Part shown: positions 22,801 through 37,800 of the stretch, piece by piece
How positions within the stretch are numbered: the first letter of the stretch is position 1
Layout: each line of letters opens with the position of its first letter
DNA from: Elgaria multicarinata webbii
Lineage: Eukaryota; Chordata; Lepidosauria; Squamata; Anguidae
DNA: 64,000 nt
NCBI RefSeq assembly: GCF_023053635.1
Contig: NC_086175.1
Location: 21,368,740-21,432,739 of the forward strand
Direction: 5' to 3'
The notes under the pieces: generated by a model
What the model was told of the DNA's origin: nothing
The model's database searches: none
The model's input: only the letters and a program-made list of their open reading frames with translations
Program-made: the position numbers and the translations under genes

Positions 22801-25800
22801 GCACTGTGCTGTGAAGTGTTCATGTATTACCCATTTCATGTGTTCTAGCACACAATTGCGCTGCTTTGCGGTGAAAGCTGGGTAAGGAACATTTGGCTAT
22901 TCGTTACTGGCCCACCTTCTCATCTAAGAGCCCTGAAGAAGAGAAAATAACAGATACTTTTAGTAACATCTACCGTAATCTTTTGGTGTAAACAACATTT
23001 AGCATTTATATAGCACTTTAAGAGTTTTCCAAGCACTTTCCATATATAATATATAATAATTGTTTAACTTTTATAGCGTAAGACAACTTGAAAAATGGGC
23101 TTGCTATCTTCAGGTTGAAATTACACCCTATCAGCAGTTCTTTATCCAAGAACTGAAAATTGCATGTTGAAGAAATGTTTTAGTCAGGTTACGCTACTGT
23201 TGATGCATTAGTTGGAAGAATAATATGAGAGTTGTGTGTATCTGACGTAGTGTTATCATGCATATGCTAATTTGGAAGTGGAAGAGGATTAGAGTGCAGA
23301 AAAGGTGTAGGTAAACAGCTAAAGAATTAAGAATACATGTGAGCGAAGTGGTAATGGAGAGGCAGGTTTGAGAACTGAGCAACATTGCTTTAGGGCCTGC
23401 TTTAATATCAATTTTACATAATCCATCACATGATTAGTTCTGTATTCTTATAGTGGCTAACATAGTTGAACCACAGCTGAAATCTAATTGGTATCAGTAA
23501 TCACTATAGCTATACACTGTAACTATTACTACTTCAGTGTTTAAATTATTCTAGGAAGGTGTGTTTTTGTGTGGATTTTAAATTCTTTCCATTTCTCTCT
23601 CCTTTCTCCTCACTCCATCCCAGCTTGCTCTCAGTTAAGCAAATAGCAAATATTCTCCAAGTTTATGTACCCTCCCTCCACTTGATATTTTGAGTGTTTG
23701 AAACTATCCAAATCACAATGTGGACTAAAGCCAAACTTCAGTAGCTACAAATGGAAGAGGTTGTTTTTTGGACCTCCCTCAAATTCCGTGAGTGAGGCAG
23801 GGTGATGGCACAATAAAACTCTCATCTGGAAGCACCCTTACTAACATTACTCATTAGGACTAATCATGGCTCCTGCTTAACCAGCTTCACACTATGGCTT
23901 CAGATCCTAGATCAGGTGGGAATCCTTGTTAGTTGTATCTCTGATTAACCATAGCACTGAAGTTAACCAATTTGAAGCATTAAATCTGCACTGGTCCAGA
24001 GTGGCAGGTTGCCAGTCAACCTGGTTCCATGGGCAAACATTCTTTAACAGATTTTTAAAAATTGCTTCTAGAATAAAATTGCTTGCAAAAGAGGGCATGG
24101 ATTAATCAGTATTTGTAATTATGTTGCCAGTTTGTATACTGATCTGTGGAGAGATTGTTCAGCAGTGCCTGTAGGAGAAATATTTAGGAGAAACACAGTT
24201 CAGCTACATACTGTAGCCAAAGCCAAGCTTGGAAGTCTTGGTTATCTTTAACTTCCCTTGGAATGTGGCATGTATGCTCAACATCTGAAAAAGGTAGTAT
24301 AGATTAAAGTAAGAAACTTGAGAAGCGGCTAGGTGCAGGTTGTGGTAATGCTGAATAACATAAAGTTTCAAACTCTGTCTTGGTTTTTATCCAGACTAAT
24401 ATCTAGTTGGTTGAGAACCATTTCTTCTGATGGTTTTGGAAGAGATGGGCTCAAACTCATGGAAACATAAAATGCATCTGGTTGCCATGAATTTGGGATT
24501 CTCTACTTCTTTTCTCTTAACCCAAGGTCATGATAGAGCTAAAGTGTTAGTGCTCCAAAGGCTTAAGGATACTGAGATGCAATCTCAGGTGGCTGAGATC
24601 AAGACTTGCCAATCTAATAGTCTCTATGCCTCCTCTATTCCGTTGTATTTATCTTTTCCAAAATATCTGGTAGATCTACCAAATATTAAAATGAGGGTTG
24701 CCTTCACTCAGGCAAGAATAAATGCTCTTCCATTGGCAGACTGGGTGGGTCGGCAAAAGGGGATTCATAAGAAGGATAGAGTATGCACTTGCAATTCAGT
24801 ATCAATTGAAGATACTACTCATCTACTGTTAGAATGCTCTGTGTATAATGATCTCAGAACCAAATACATTCATCCGTTGTTAAGATCGTTCAAGGGAAGG
24901 CCATCCCTTGTTAAGGCTTGTTTCCTATTGTCTGATGCTGAGAAGTATGTATCCTTTAGAACTGCCAAATTCCTTGTCAGTGCTCTACAAATACGTGCTA
25001 CAAAGTCAAAAAGCTGTATGGAAAACTATTCAACTCTTAATGGTTTGTTGGTCGAATTTTAAATTGTATAGTGTTTTATCCTGTGTTTTATTCTGTGTTT
25101 GTGTATAATGGCAATTTGCTAAGACACAATAAAGAACTTTTGGTTTGGTTGAAAAAGCAACATGAAAGGGGTTGCAGAGGACTGCCCTTTCTGCAGGGTA
25201 TGTGATAGTTTACTGGTATTGACACAGGTCATTTTAGATAGTATGGTTATGACCTTCTTGAATAATGTTGGTTCTTCCACTCACCCTCCTACTTCTGTTA
25301 CAACATTTTCCCTTCTAAATCAACCACTTAAAAAGCATTACCTTTTAACAGTAAAATCTATTTGGAATATGAAACATTTACAACCTTATAGTTAATGTTT
25401 CAATTCAGACAACACATTTCTCAATGGTGGTTTTAGAACTCCACAGTGGAGTTTTTATACCACTTTTGAGAAATGTGTTGCCTGGAGGGAAAACTCCACC
25501 CCATGGTGGAATTTTTTTAGAGACCACGCCACACAGAATACCCATGCTGCGCAGAGGAGAGTTCCTGCACAACTGCTATGTTGTGTGGAGGGCTCCGTGG
25601 AGTTTCCTGTTGTGTTGAGTGGACGTTTCCCACTGGCTACAGAGTTCCCTAGCAAGAGCGGCAAAAGGAGTGAGTGCCACTCTTGGAGAGCTGCTGGGAT
25701 TGCTCTTTGTTTGTTTTTTGCAGCAATGGCTGATGGGATACCATCAGGAGGACTGGAGGGGAGAGAGGGTGGAGGAACTGTCAGTCAAATGTCACATTGC

Positions 25801-28800
25801 CTTTTACTCAACTCCACGGTAGCCCACATAATGGTGGTGTTAGAACATGTTGTGTGGAGAGAACCCCCTACAAACTCAAATGTTGAGTGGAGTTTTCCCA
25901 TTGCGGAGAGAAACGTGTTGTCTGAACTGAGCCATTTACTGTGTTTTGTAAGTGCTGTAAATAAATGCTTTTTCTAATAGGGAGAAAAAAGTCAGCAGAC
26001 TGTTACTTGCATTCCATGCTTTGATCAACATGTTGCTTTCTCCCTACTACACTGTATACTATTGTACAAAGGAAAGGATGAATGTAGCAATATATTCTTA
26101 AAACGAATAATGCTTGAAACAGCTGTAATGACTCTCATGAATAGCTCTTACATTATTGTACACTGAATCTCTTTAATCTAACCAGAGCCAGCCGTAAACT
26201 GAGAAGTTGCCAGTGCTGGGATCAAACTGATCTTTGTAATGAGCTCTTTCTCTGCAATTGAAATTTAAGCACCTTGGTTTATTTTATTTTTTAAAAAGGC
26301 TAGCCATACTAAATTGAACAAGATTCATGAGAAGGAAGAGAATGAATAAATCTGACATCATAATGGATGAGAAGTTGTAACTTTGGAAAGGCAATACGTT
26401 TCATTAAGAATTAAGCTAGACATTTCAAATTCAGGGAGTTGATCTCAGAAAACATGAAAACTGAGCAATAATTATTTTGTAACACGTTTTTACAGTGAAG
26501 CAGAAATCTCTTGATGGGCCAGTTTCTAGATCGTTGGGCTTGTTTTTAATGGTCTGATTCAGATAATTCTCCAAACCCTGATTCATATGCTCTTTCCTTA
26601 CCCCCGGAATGACTACACTTTCCTTTTCCTGTTTAATGCAAACCATAGTCTGACACGATATCTAAACTAGTAAGTTGTGGTTTGTGTTTGTCCTACAAAC
26701 TGGAACTGGAAATCCACTTTAAATCATGGTCCCATTCTAGTTGAAAAGCAAAGACAAATAACTGCTGTGACATCCAAAATCAGTAAGCTAAGATGTTTGC
26801 TTTAAAGAGGAAACTGAAAATGCAGCCATGCTAAAGAAAGAGAATGGGGAAGGAGGAACCTATGTCTTGTTCCCCAAACCATTGGTTTCACTAGGAATAT
26901 CTGAACTAGGATAATGTTTTTGCAGTAGACAAGTATCCTTTAAGGAGTTAAATAATTTGGAATATCTCTAGCTGCCTCAATAATAATTCTGAGAAAGTTT
27001 GAACTGCATTTCAAAAACTATTTAAAATACTCTACTCAGATTTTGGGGTTGTTAAATGGCACAGATGTAAAGTTAACCTTCATAGTTTCCTGTCTCTTTT
27101 AAAAGCTTGAGTTGGCTTAAGTTCAAAGACAATAACTATGGCTTTGTTTTAAGACAATTTGCTCCAAAAGCTAGCCGCTTCCTATTTTACAAGAAAAGTT
27201 CAGGAAATCCAGTTCTGCACCAGATACTGAATGACACCCTATAATGTGCAAAATGTACACAGCCCGTCGAGAGGGTTCCAAAAGAAGATCCGCTTTATCC
27301 ACAGGGTCTTTGATGTGAGGCAAGAACATCCTAAGTGCATTTTTCCACAGCTTGAACTGTTCAAGCAGGCAAAATCTGTTTCCTAAATTTAACTATATCT
27401 GTTTCCTAGGTTAACCTGATTTCAAACAATAATTAATTTTATTTTCATAGCATCCTCAAATGTTGAATTATTCAGCATAATTACTCCCAGTTGATATTTG
27501 AGGAACTGACACTGGCTTCTGATGTGATTATTTGGAATGTGCCTTAAAGTGAAGTGATCAGATTTCTTTCATGCTATGTTGGAGGATGATTAAGAGATTG
27601 TTTTTTAAAATCCTGACGGAGTCTTGTTATGCCTATGAAAGCTATTGGTGATAAAACAGAACTGTGTGACTAGATTATGTTCTTTTTTCCAGTAAATTAA
27701 CTGTATTAATGACTAGTGAAGAAATTTGTGCAGTGCTAATTAGGTTAATTTACACAGGGTCATTTGTATTGGAAGATTTTCAGTTTGCATCTGAAAATGT
27801 TCTGACCCTTTAGAGCAGAAATTTCGACCTACAAATCCCATCATCCCTAATCATTAGCTTTTCTGGCTACAGCTGAAGCTAGCCACAAGCCAAAACATCT
27901 GGAGGGCCACAAATTGCCCACCCCTGTCCTACAGAGATCTAATTCAGCATGTTTATTTTGCATGCATTTAGTAAACCACAAAGTAGTACATGCTAATTTT
28001 TTGTCCCAATATAAGTATTTGACCTGAAATATTTGAAGGGAAAGCATTAAAGCACACTGAATGTAATTTAACCATTATATTATGTGCGTGCGTGTACACA
28101 CACACACACAGAATACTTGCAAAAATTTAAAGACAATACCATTATTTCCCTCACATTGTTTAAAGCCGCAGTCCTATGAACTGCGTCCTTGCAGTTTAGA
28201 AGCCCTCAAACTTGGAGGCTTCTGAGATTCCTATGGTTCCTAAGCTGGTAGAATGCACTCCTGGACACCACAGCTACCTGGGCTTCCCCAGTTAGCTGAG
28301 AATCCAGGAGGATTCCCAAATTGCATATTTGGTCTTCTAGGGGGAGTGCAACCCCATCTAAGACCAGTTGTAAACCTCCATCCAAAGTAGTTGGTTTCCC
28401 CACCCACAGTACCTCTGTCTTGTCTGGATTAAGTTTCAGCTTGTTCACCCTCATACATCCCAAAACAGCATCCAGACAGTGGTTCAAGAGTTCCACAGCC
28501 TCCCTGGGATCTGCAGCTGGACATGAGAGGTAGAGCTGAGTATCATCCGCATACTGATGACACTTCAGCCCAAACTTCCTGATGACTTTCCCCAGCGGTT
28601 TCATGTAGATGTTAAAAAGCATGGGGGACAAGATAGAACCTTTGGGCACCCCACAGGCTAACAGCCATGGGGTGGAATAGGCATAGTGTGTTCTGAACCA
28701 TAATGCTAAATACTACAATTGTAACTTTGGTCAAGTTTTCCCAGTGAGAATGTGAATAAGCCAGAGTTTGCAACTGTGTATTACTTTCAGTCCCGGATTC

Positions 28801-31800
28801 TGTTCCACAGTCTCAATAGGATGGTTTTCATGCACATTGTAACAGAATAATGCAGGCACCAGTGGATGCTTGACAAATTATGGCTTCGATCCTAAGATAA
28901 GGTAGTTCACGAAAGGAAAACCTCCTATCTCATCCTCCTTTTCCCAGCAGCGCCCTCCCCCCCCCCCCAACATATCCCACATTGTTCAGAAGGACCTTTC
29001 GAGGGTCCAGGTAACTGTAAGGGAGGAGAGGGGATGGGAACAATTTCCCTCTGTGAAATTTCCTAAGTTAACTTACCTTGGATCCAAGCCTATATTTTCT
29101 AATATGGCTGTTTACCTCCATGACAGAAAAAGCATGTCTCCATGCACATCTATTCTGTTGTAAGTATTTTTATACTACCCTTCAATCATATTTCCAGGAC
29201 AGCTTACAAAAAGAAATAAGCAGATGAAGAGTTGATGTATGTGGCAGTTCCCCAATCCATGCATACAAAATGTGTACACTTACGTAGTTTTGATAGATCA
29301 GAGGTATACTGTCATAGCAACTTGCTAGAAATTTCTTTGGAAAAGGGTAGAACTTGTCCATACTTTTATGGGCTTGTAGTGAAAACCAAACTAAAGTTGC
29401 ATCCGTTTTTCATACATCTTATGCTGTTGGTGTTGCACTAGCGGTCACTTATGCAAGTGTTAAATCAGTGTTAAATGCAGTGACCTGGTTGAATACTGCC
29501 TTGAGTTGGTGCATGTATGCCCATTATTGACAGCAGGGGATTGCCTGCATGCAAGAACTGGTCATTCTACAAAAAAACCAAACCAACCAACCTGAATTTA
29601 AAACACACACACACACACAAAAGCCCTAAGTGTACAACTTTCAGAAAAGTTGGATGAAATTCATCAAAGAACAAAAACTCACCCTTTTGAGAAAGGAGAA
29701 AGGCTCAATTCCAACGTATACACGTTTATTAGAACATCTCAAATGGGGCCTTCCGAGTGCACAATTCTATGTGGGTAGGCTCTTTACACACATTGTCAAT
29801 GTATCTGCCTAGGTTGGGGATGGTGGGGGAAGAGGCTGCTGGTCTGAGGCTGCCTTTTGCTTGTTCTTCTTATATAATGTATGCCTAAAAAGGGGCCACT
29901 GACTGTTATATATACTTGCACATTAATCAGCCTCCAACATTAGAATGTAAGCCTATGCGGCAGGGTCTTGCTATTTACTGTTTTACTCTGTACAGCACCA
30001 TGTACATTGATGGTGCTATATAAATAAATAACAATAATAATAAAACCTTACACAAATTAGAGGATTGATAGAAATGAATATTAGTCCATTGAATTGAGGT
30101 GTAAGGATAATCTAATAGTTGAATCTTGTTTTAGTTGCATAAGTTAAACAATGGAGAATATGTTTAAGTTTTCTATTTGATTTACCTATTTATTTCCTCC
30201 TTCCTTAAACATATAAAATGCAGTATGTTTTGTGGCTGGCCTAATCTCACGTCTTAATGCAACTTTTGTTGTTGAATTCCTGAGCCTTGTTTTTCAGAGT
30301 AAAGTACACATGCTGTAAAACATATTTCCTGTTAAGTGTTAATCAGGCAAAACTAAGTTCTCATCTGGAAAAGCTTATTTTTTCATTGCTTCAAGGTAAA
30401 CAACTCATGGAAAATAAAGCAAAACCTCTCTTGTGAACCAAGTTTGAAGTGTTGAGGAATGCAAAGCCTAATATATCTTGCTTTGGCATTTCAGTTATGA
30501 GGACACGGAGCATCTGTAGTCTGCCAGGTCTGCATTTTGCAACTTCCTATGGACCTGTCAATGAACTCTTACTGGTTCTGAAAAATGCAATGAATTGCCT
30601 ATTAGGGCCTTTTAAGCTTAGGTGTCTGAAAGACTTTAGGGCCTGGTTTGGATGATAATGCTTGTGGCTGTGAATGTGTTGTGGCAAGCCTCATGCTTTT
30701 ATGGTTTGTCTCCCCTTTCTTCTGTGTGAAGAGAGGAATGAAAGCTTCCACTTTCATTTCAGGACACCTACATGTTCATATAACATACAAACTGGTTAGG
30801 ACAAACTACAGTTCCCCAGGTTAGTTAAAACAAACCAGAATCAAACCATCGTTTGATAGCTTGCCTTGTTACCTAATCTTGGTTTAGGTGATTGTTTGAA
30901 CTGAGCCTAAGTGTTTAGATGCCCAAACCTACATATTAAGGAACTAAAGCACATTGTTTTCCTTTCAAGATATTATGTCCAGTTCCACTCCTATTGCTTT
31001 TAAAAAACTGGATTCCAGGTCACTCATATGCGATGCAACTTAGTTCAGCTTCCCTGCCCCCTCCCATGCACATTTTGTGATTCATTTTAAAGGTTTTTAA
31101 TGCCATCTTTAATAAAAGTGGGTTAAATATCTTTTAAAATGCAACGATCCCCAGCAAACACGTTCCACTGCATGGCGAAGTCCACCATTTTGTGATCATT
31201 TAATAGCTGAAGGCTATTTTTCTGCTTCTCTGACACTAAAGGACACATACCCCAAATATTTTTAAAAGAAGTGAACTCTGGTGGACCTAACTTTCTCACT
31301 TTTGTTTTTCTCCCTCACCCTCGGTTGCAGACTGAAATTGCATTTGCTTATGGTTCAGATAAGCCTCAACATTATAAAAGCACTGTTTAGTGTTTCTCTT
31401 CAGTTTAAAATAGAGTGCTTCACACGCTTTTAGACCAGAACTGCTCTTTGATATTGTCAGTTAAATGTTTATCCATTGGAGTATGTAACATAGTGAAAAC
31501 TATAGCTCCCTGTAAAGTCTGTCTTTTTTTAATATTTATGTAGTCACCGTCATCATTGCTGCCCTCACCATCCTCATCACAGCCTCAATTTAGCCACTGC
31601 AAAATGAAGGCTTCACACTTGCGTCGCTCTGCGTCCTTGACACTGATCAGATGTAATCATGTAGCCTCTGCAAAAGCCACAAGCCCTGTAAAGGCTACAA
31701 GTCCACCTGTCTGCCTTCAGCGTTGGCGGCCCACAATACCCCTATCATCCATTGGGCTCCATTCCGTTGTAAGTGTAGTCTCGCTTCCATCTCTTCTCAC

Positions 31801-34800
31801 TAGCAAACCTGCTGCCTCAACGTTTAGGCTTAAAGGTGTTACTCTTCATCTCTGAATCCATTTTGGGCTCTTTTTGCTTTGCCGGCTTAAATTTCTCATC
31901 AGCAGATGGTTCTTGGTGACAAATATCAAATGGCTAACAAGGCTGCTTCTAATGGAAACTGCTACTTATTTCATAGATCCCCTTCCAATCTGATATCTGG
32001 CTCCTCTTGTCTTACTGGTGTTTGAATTGGGTCTGCTAACTTTTAGTTCTGTACCAAATCCATTTCTTTTACATTTGATTATACATAACTTAAATCAATT
32101 TGCTTAATCCAGGGCCCATTGGTCTGCATACTTTCCAATCTTTTCCTCTTCCTGATCTCAGGTGTTTCAACAGTAAAGGGCTTAAATGTCCTTTTCTTTT
32201 CTTGGCACCTTGATTCTTTGAATTTGTAGCTTAAAAATTCTTAATGGTAAAAAATAATCCATTCTTTCATTCATTACTCTTGGATCTTGGTGGCTTTTTC
32301 TTTTCTTTTGAAAGTTTTTTTCGGTTATACCGATGAAGCAGCATTTTGGTGCAACTGCTTTCACAAGAAATGCTTCATTTTTTAAGTGTTCCCTACATCC
32401 TTATGATGTATGCACCCATTGTTTCCATCCATGCCAAAACACAACAACAACTGCAAAAGTCGTATCTGCATTGAAAAGGCTGTCAATGTGCAATTGCAAT
32501 TTAACATGTGCATAAAATACTCTGGTTACATTGCTGTGCAAAAAATAATAATATGTAAATGCTAATGACAGGAAGAAGTATGTTTTAGGAAAGCAATGGC
32601 AAAAGTCCAGGCAGGTAATACAATATGAAAGCAGAAACGGGGGCCACATTCCTACCTGCATCAGACAATACTCTTCCAGAGAAGGCAACACTGCTATGCA
32701 ATCTGTGTTCTCCAGAATAACAGTATGGACAAATGGTATAAATTCTAGAGAGAGAGACTGGTGTGCAAGCATTCATTTTCTGATTGCTAGTAGCTGACCT
32801 TAAAGCTAATGTTTGCCCATACTAACTTCCGCAAAGCTGGTTGATATAGCAATTGATTGATCCTTGCACACTTTCAGGCCTGCTTTGTGACATGACATAT
32901 TTATAGCCTATTTTAAAAGTTACACTAATGCAGGAGTGAAGATCTATGACAATGAAAATGTAATACCAGAAGGAGGTTCAATGCTAAAAGAACATGGTTG
33001 GACAAAGACTTAGAATCATAGAATAGCACAGTTGGAAGGGGCCTACAAGGCCATCGAGTCCAACCCCCTGCTCAATGCAGGAATCCACCCTAAAACATCC
33101 TATAAGATGCAGCATGATCCAGATCAGGCCTAGGAGAAAATTTCCTAAGAACGTAATGTAATTATTTAGTGCTCACAATTTATTTATTAAATTTATATAC
33201 CGCCCCATAGCTGAAGCTATCTGGGTGGTTTACAAAAGTTAAGAACAGTGAACATTAAAAAGTATACATAATTTAAAACCATCAGAAATATAAAAACAAC
33301 AGTATCCATTTAACAACGACAGTTCTGGGGTCCATTAAAAATCAAACAAACTTAGCATATGTTGTTAAATGCTGTTAAATGCCTGGGAGAAGAGAAAAGT
33401 CTTGACCTGGCACCGAAAAGTTAACAATGTTGGCGTTAGGCGAGCCTCATCAGGGAGATCATTCCATAATTGGGGGGCCACCATTGAAAAGGCCCTCTCT
33501 CTCTTGTTGCCATCCTCTGAGCTTCCCTTGGAGTAGGACCTTAGATGTTGAGCGCAGTTTATGTTCAGACAGAAAAAGTCCTAAAACTCCCAGCATGCTC
33601 TAGCCAGTTGTAGGACTTTTTTCTGTCTAAACATGTAGGAATGCGCCCTTAGTGCCCTTATTCAGTAAAGATCCTAAAAATTACATGTGCATTTAAGTAT
33701 TCAGAATTTGAATGCTAAGTCTACTAAAATCTGCTTTGAGCCTTGGGGCATAACTTCTCTCCTCGCATATATCTACTTGGGGGTTCCCGCCTCTCTTGGG
33801 GAAAATCATCTTGAGACTACCTTCTTGAGAACATTTGGCTCTTTACAATGAATCCCTGGTTCTCCCCAAATAGCAAGATTTTGTAGATGCTTAGTAAATC
33901 CATGGTAATGGATGATAAGTCTGTAAACTCTGTGCTCTTTCCATTTAACATTCAAAGCAGGGATGCACAAATCTCCCCTTCAGTGAGTCACATGAGTTTT
34001 GCTGTGCACTTTTCTTCTACGATTTGTAACTTTATAACTGTTTCCCATCCTCTCTTTTAGTTGTGTCTTAAAAAAAAAAGCCACAAACTTTTAAAAGTCT
34101 CTTTTTGTAGAGATGTTATGCCGATTTTTAAAAATCATTTTAATTGCCCTTCAAATATTTTTTCTATTATGTAAGTCTTTCAACTATATAAGGAGCTAAT
34201 TAATGTCCCTATCCTGAACACTTGTGTCATTATGACATTTATAACTTTACATCAAGTTTGTATCAATCTTACGTTTAGCAACACCATGCTGACATAGCAG
34301 TCAGGTACTAACACAAAGTTTTAGCACTGGAATTCAAGTTATATCCCCTCACTACTGAGAATGCTAGAGACCTTGGCAGGATCTACACTACTGCTTTAAA
34401 ATGGTTTATAACAGCAGTGACAACTGTTGGGGTCCAGGACACACTCCAGATACGGTTTTCATAATGTTTTGAAAGTGTCATATCCTGCTTGGTGTAGGTC
34501 TGTCCCTTTTTGCTGAAACATGAGATGTTTGAAAATTGGAGTTGGCATTAACCAGCTTTCAAGAGCTCTTGTCATAGACATCTGTGTATTAGTTGGAGTA
34601 AGAACTATACACCAGTATAGGTGTAACTAAACTACTGTGGTTGCTTTAATTCTTAAATTACACAGTCATTATTTCTTGTTTTCATGCTGCAGACCGCGTA
34701 TTTAACAGCAGACCTCTTCATGATACTTAAAGCATAATTTTGATTAACATTTTGGTAATCAGATGGCTGTAGACTGCATAGGAAACAATCTTTGTCATAT

Positions 34801-37800
34801 GGTGACGGAAAGGACCATTTTGAAATAGGATTTTGTACATAAGCTTCCTTACAAAGTTAACAGTGCAATCCTATACATGTCTACTCAGAAGTAAATCCTA
34901 TTGAATTCAATGGGATGTACTCCTTGTTTAAGTGTATAGACTTCATTAGATATGTAAGATGGCACATTTTTGTCTAGTTGGAATTACTGTTTTAACTTTG
35001 TCGGTTTTAAGCAGCTGTAGTGCTGGCCACTGAGTGTAAAAGGCTCGGTTTTATAGTGCCCACTCCACCGCTTCTTCCTAATCCTCTAGTCCTTTGACAG
35101 GGCTCATCTCCATAGTGGCTAGGTTCCAAAATGTCATTGCTTAAGCCTGGTTGGAACCATTCCTATGGTCTGGGAGCTCTACCACTAATCCCAGAGGTGT
35201 GTGGGGAGGGACTGGTTGAGCAAAGAGGAAAAATAAATTTCATGTGTTCAGAAGCACATACACTTATACTTCTTTTAAATTTGAAATGGGTTGTTAAAAG
35301 GCTGAACTCTAGCTCTTCCCAAAGTTTTCTTCCAAAATTGTGTAAATGGAATTTAATACACTAACATATTATGCACATCCTATTTCTTTTCACAGGCACC
35401 AAGTATAGATGACAAAGTAGATCTTCATTTCATCGCATTAGTAAATGTTGGTGGCAATCTCTACGAATTGGGTAAGAGGAAACATTGTTCTTCAGAACTG
35501 GGTCAGATGTTGCTTTCAACCAATTCTGCCTAGGTTTTTATACTATTAATTTGAACTGTCAGTAGTGTGTAGCTGTAATATCATAACTCTTGCGTATTTT
35601 TGAAGCTTTGTTACAACTTTTCAATATTTGGCTTCAAAAGGGGGGAATGATTACGCTGCAGAAGTTAATAAAGCACTTGTTTCTGCTTTTTGCATGTGTG
35701 TTTGTAATTGGTTTCCTCCTAACTTGAATGTGCCACAGATTTTAATGTTGCATACCGCAAATCATAACCTGGATTAGTTCCTACACCACACTAGGTGTGT
35801 TATGTTATTGGGCAACCAGGATTCACTGTAATGCAATCATGGACCAATATCAAAGTATACATAGCCCAATGGCATATGCATGATACCTCTTTAAAAAGGT
35901 TTAAATAAATAATGCATGATGCTGTTGCTTTACAGCAGGGATGGGGAACATGTGGCCCTCCAGATGTTGTTGGATTGCAGCCCCCATCATCTCTAGCCAG
36001 CATAGCCAATGGTGAAGGCTGATGAGATTTGCAGTCCAACAACATCTGGAAGGTCACACCTTCTCCATCCCTCCTTTATAGCATGACATTAGCTAATGGC
36101 ATGGAGTTGGATTGCCAGTTTCATGCAATGTCACAATTTTCCTGAAATGTTTAGGTATTTGGTCCTGATGAGCACTGTATATTGTTAAACTGAAGTGATG
36201 GGGTGGAATTTTGAAGCTGTGACTACTGCTGTCTTTTTATGAGCCTGTGTAATAACAAGTCATACGGAACATGCAAAATAGTGCAAAACCTGCATGTGAA
36301 AGGCTACAGATTCAGTTCCTGGTATATCTGATTAAAAAGATTTCTAGCAGCAGGGCTTGAGGTAGGCAATTGAATAAGGAACTGGAGAACTGGTGCCACT
36401 CATCAGTACTACATCATTAGTAAAACCTTTGGTCTGAGAACTTAGCTCCTAAAATGTACTTGTAAATGTTTCTAAAAGTTCCTAAAATCTGTTCTTATTG
36501 TATGCTTTCAGCCTGTCCAGATGACAGTCTGCTTTTGAATCCCAGCAGGCCACATAAACACAAAAAGCTCACACTTTGCCATAGAAAACAGGCTATTTAT
36601 ATTTATAGGTAACAATTTCAAATACTGTTTCCCAGAATAGATTTGGGAACTGAATCAAAAATGTAGCTTGCAAATTGTGGGTGGGTAAATTCTAGGTCTG
36701 TGGAATGCAACTAAGAATGTGTACTGCAGAACTGCCTCTTGGATTGTCACATATGCAGAAGTCATCTACTGCAATAAACACACTGGAAATGAACCTAAGG
36801 CCTTAGCTAGACCTAAGGATTATCCCAGGCAAATGGAGGGGTCATCCCTGCCTGCTCCCGGGATCCCCTGTGTGTCATTTGGATGCACAGGGACAATCCC
36901 AGGATATAGACCTGGTCTAGCCATGGCCTAATTTAGAATTTGTCCATGATGAATTGAAAATTGTTGCCAAATCAAATCAATGTACATGGAAAACTTAAAC
37001 AGGGAATGAAGACACTCTAGTCTTTTACATTTAGAAGGGTAGTAGTAGAAACTGGAAAGTTGGCTTCATGTTTTTGGCCACTATGTTAAGATGGCTTTAA
37101 AAAGTAATCACCATGGAGAGTTAGTCCAACACTATTAACCATAGTAGCTAAACAGACCCTCTGTGTCTAGAGGGCAGTGCACCACAGAATTATGAAGACA
37201 AACAAGGAACAGCTCTTGCCTTTATGCCTTGTTTGTGAGTTTAGAGCCAGACTGCAGAACCTCAGGTCCAGGGAGGCCCTCCAGGATTCGACAGAAAGCC
37301 ACACTACCTTCTTTGACTCCACCCCCTTTCCCCCAAGCAGATCATTTTGTGTAGACCCCCCCCCTTCATTTTAAAAGGATAAAATGCCTCTCCCAAGGCT
37401 CAGTTACTGGCAGTAAGAGCTTTAAGCTAAATTATGCTGGGATGGGTTTTTTTTTAGTATGTTTAGTTGTTGGCCCTGCCCCTTTTGCTCTTGGGCTCTG
37501 CCCACCACTGGAATGCAGCCCCCCCCCCCGAAAGCTTTTCCAAAATGGAATTCGGGCCTTGGGGTAAAAGTAGTTCTGCAACTCTCACTTAGAGCACGTA
37601 GTTGGCTAGTATTGGAAATGGAATACTGGTCTAGAAGGAACTCTATCTAGCCTAACACAGTGGTTCTGTGGGTGTGTGAGCACTTGCTAATTTTATTTGC
37701 AACTTGAGGCATTCATCCAGTAATCTACCAAAGAAATTTGATTTCAAATTGCAGTAATTAGAGTACATGTTTATATATGGAAGAACTAAATAATATACAA

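Noticed and set aside
25585-25977. 130-codon frame inside the long foldback element.
   Set aside because: No transposase motif. It lies across inverted repeats, so it is chance.
31550-32365. Minus-strand stretch that looks coding-like (Lys/Arg-rich pieces such as [13 protein letters not shown]) and might be a processed pseudogene.
   Set aside because: Pieces fall in different frames with many stops, no parent gene is recognised and no poly-A tail or target duplication is clear. A-rich intron DNA can give the same impression.
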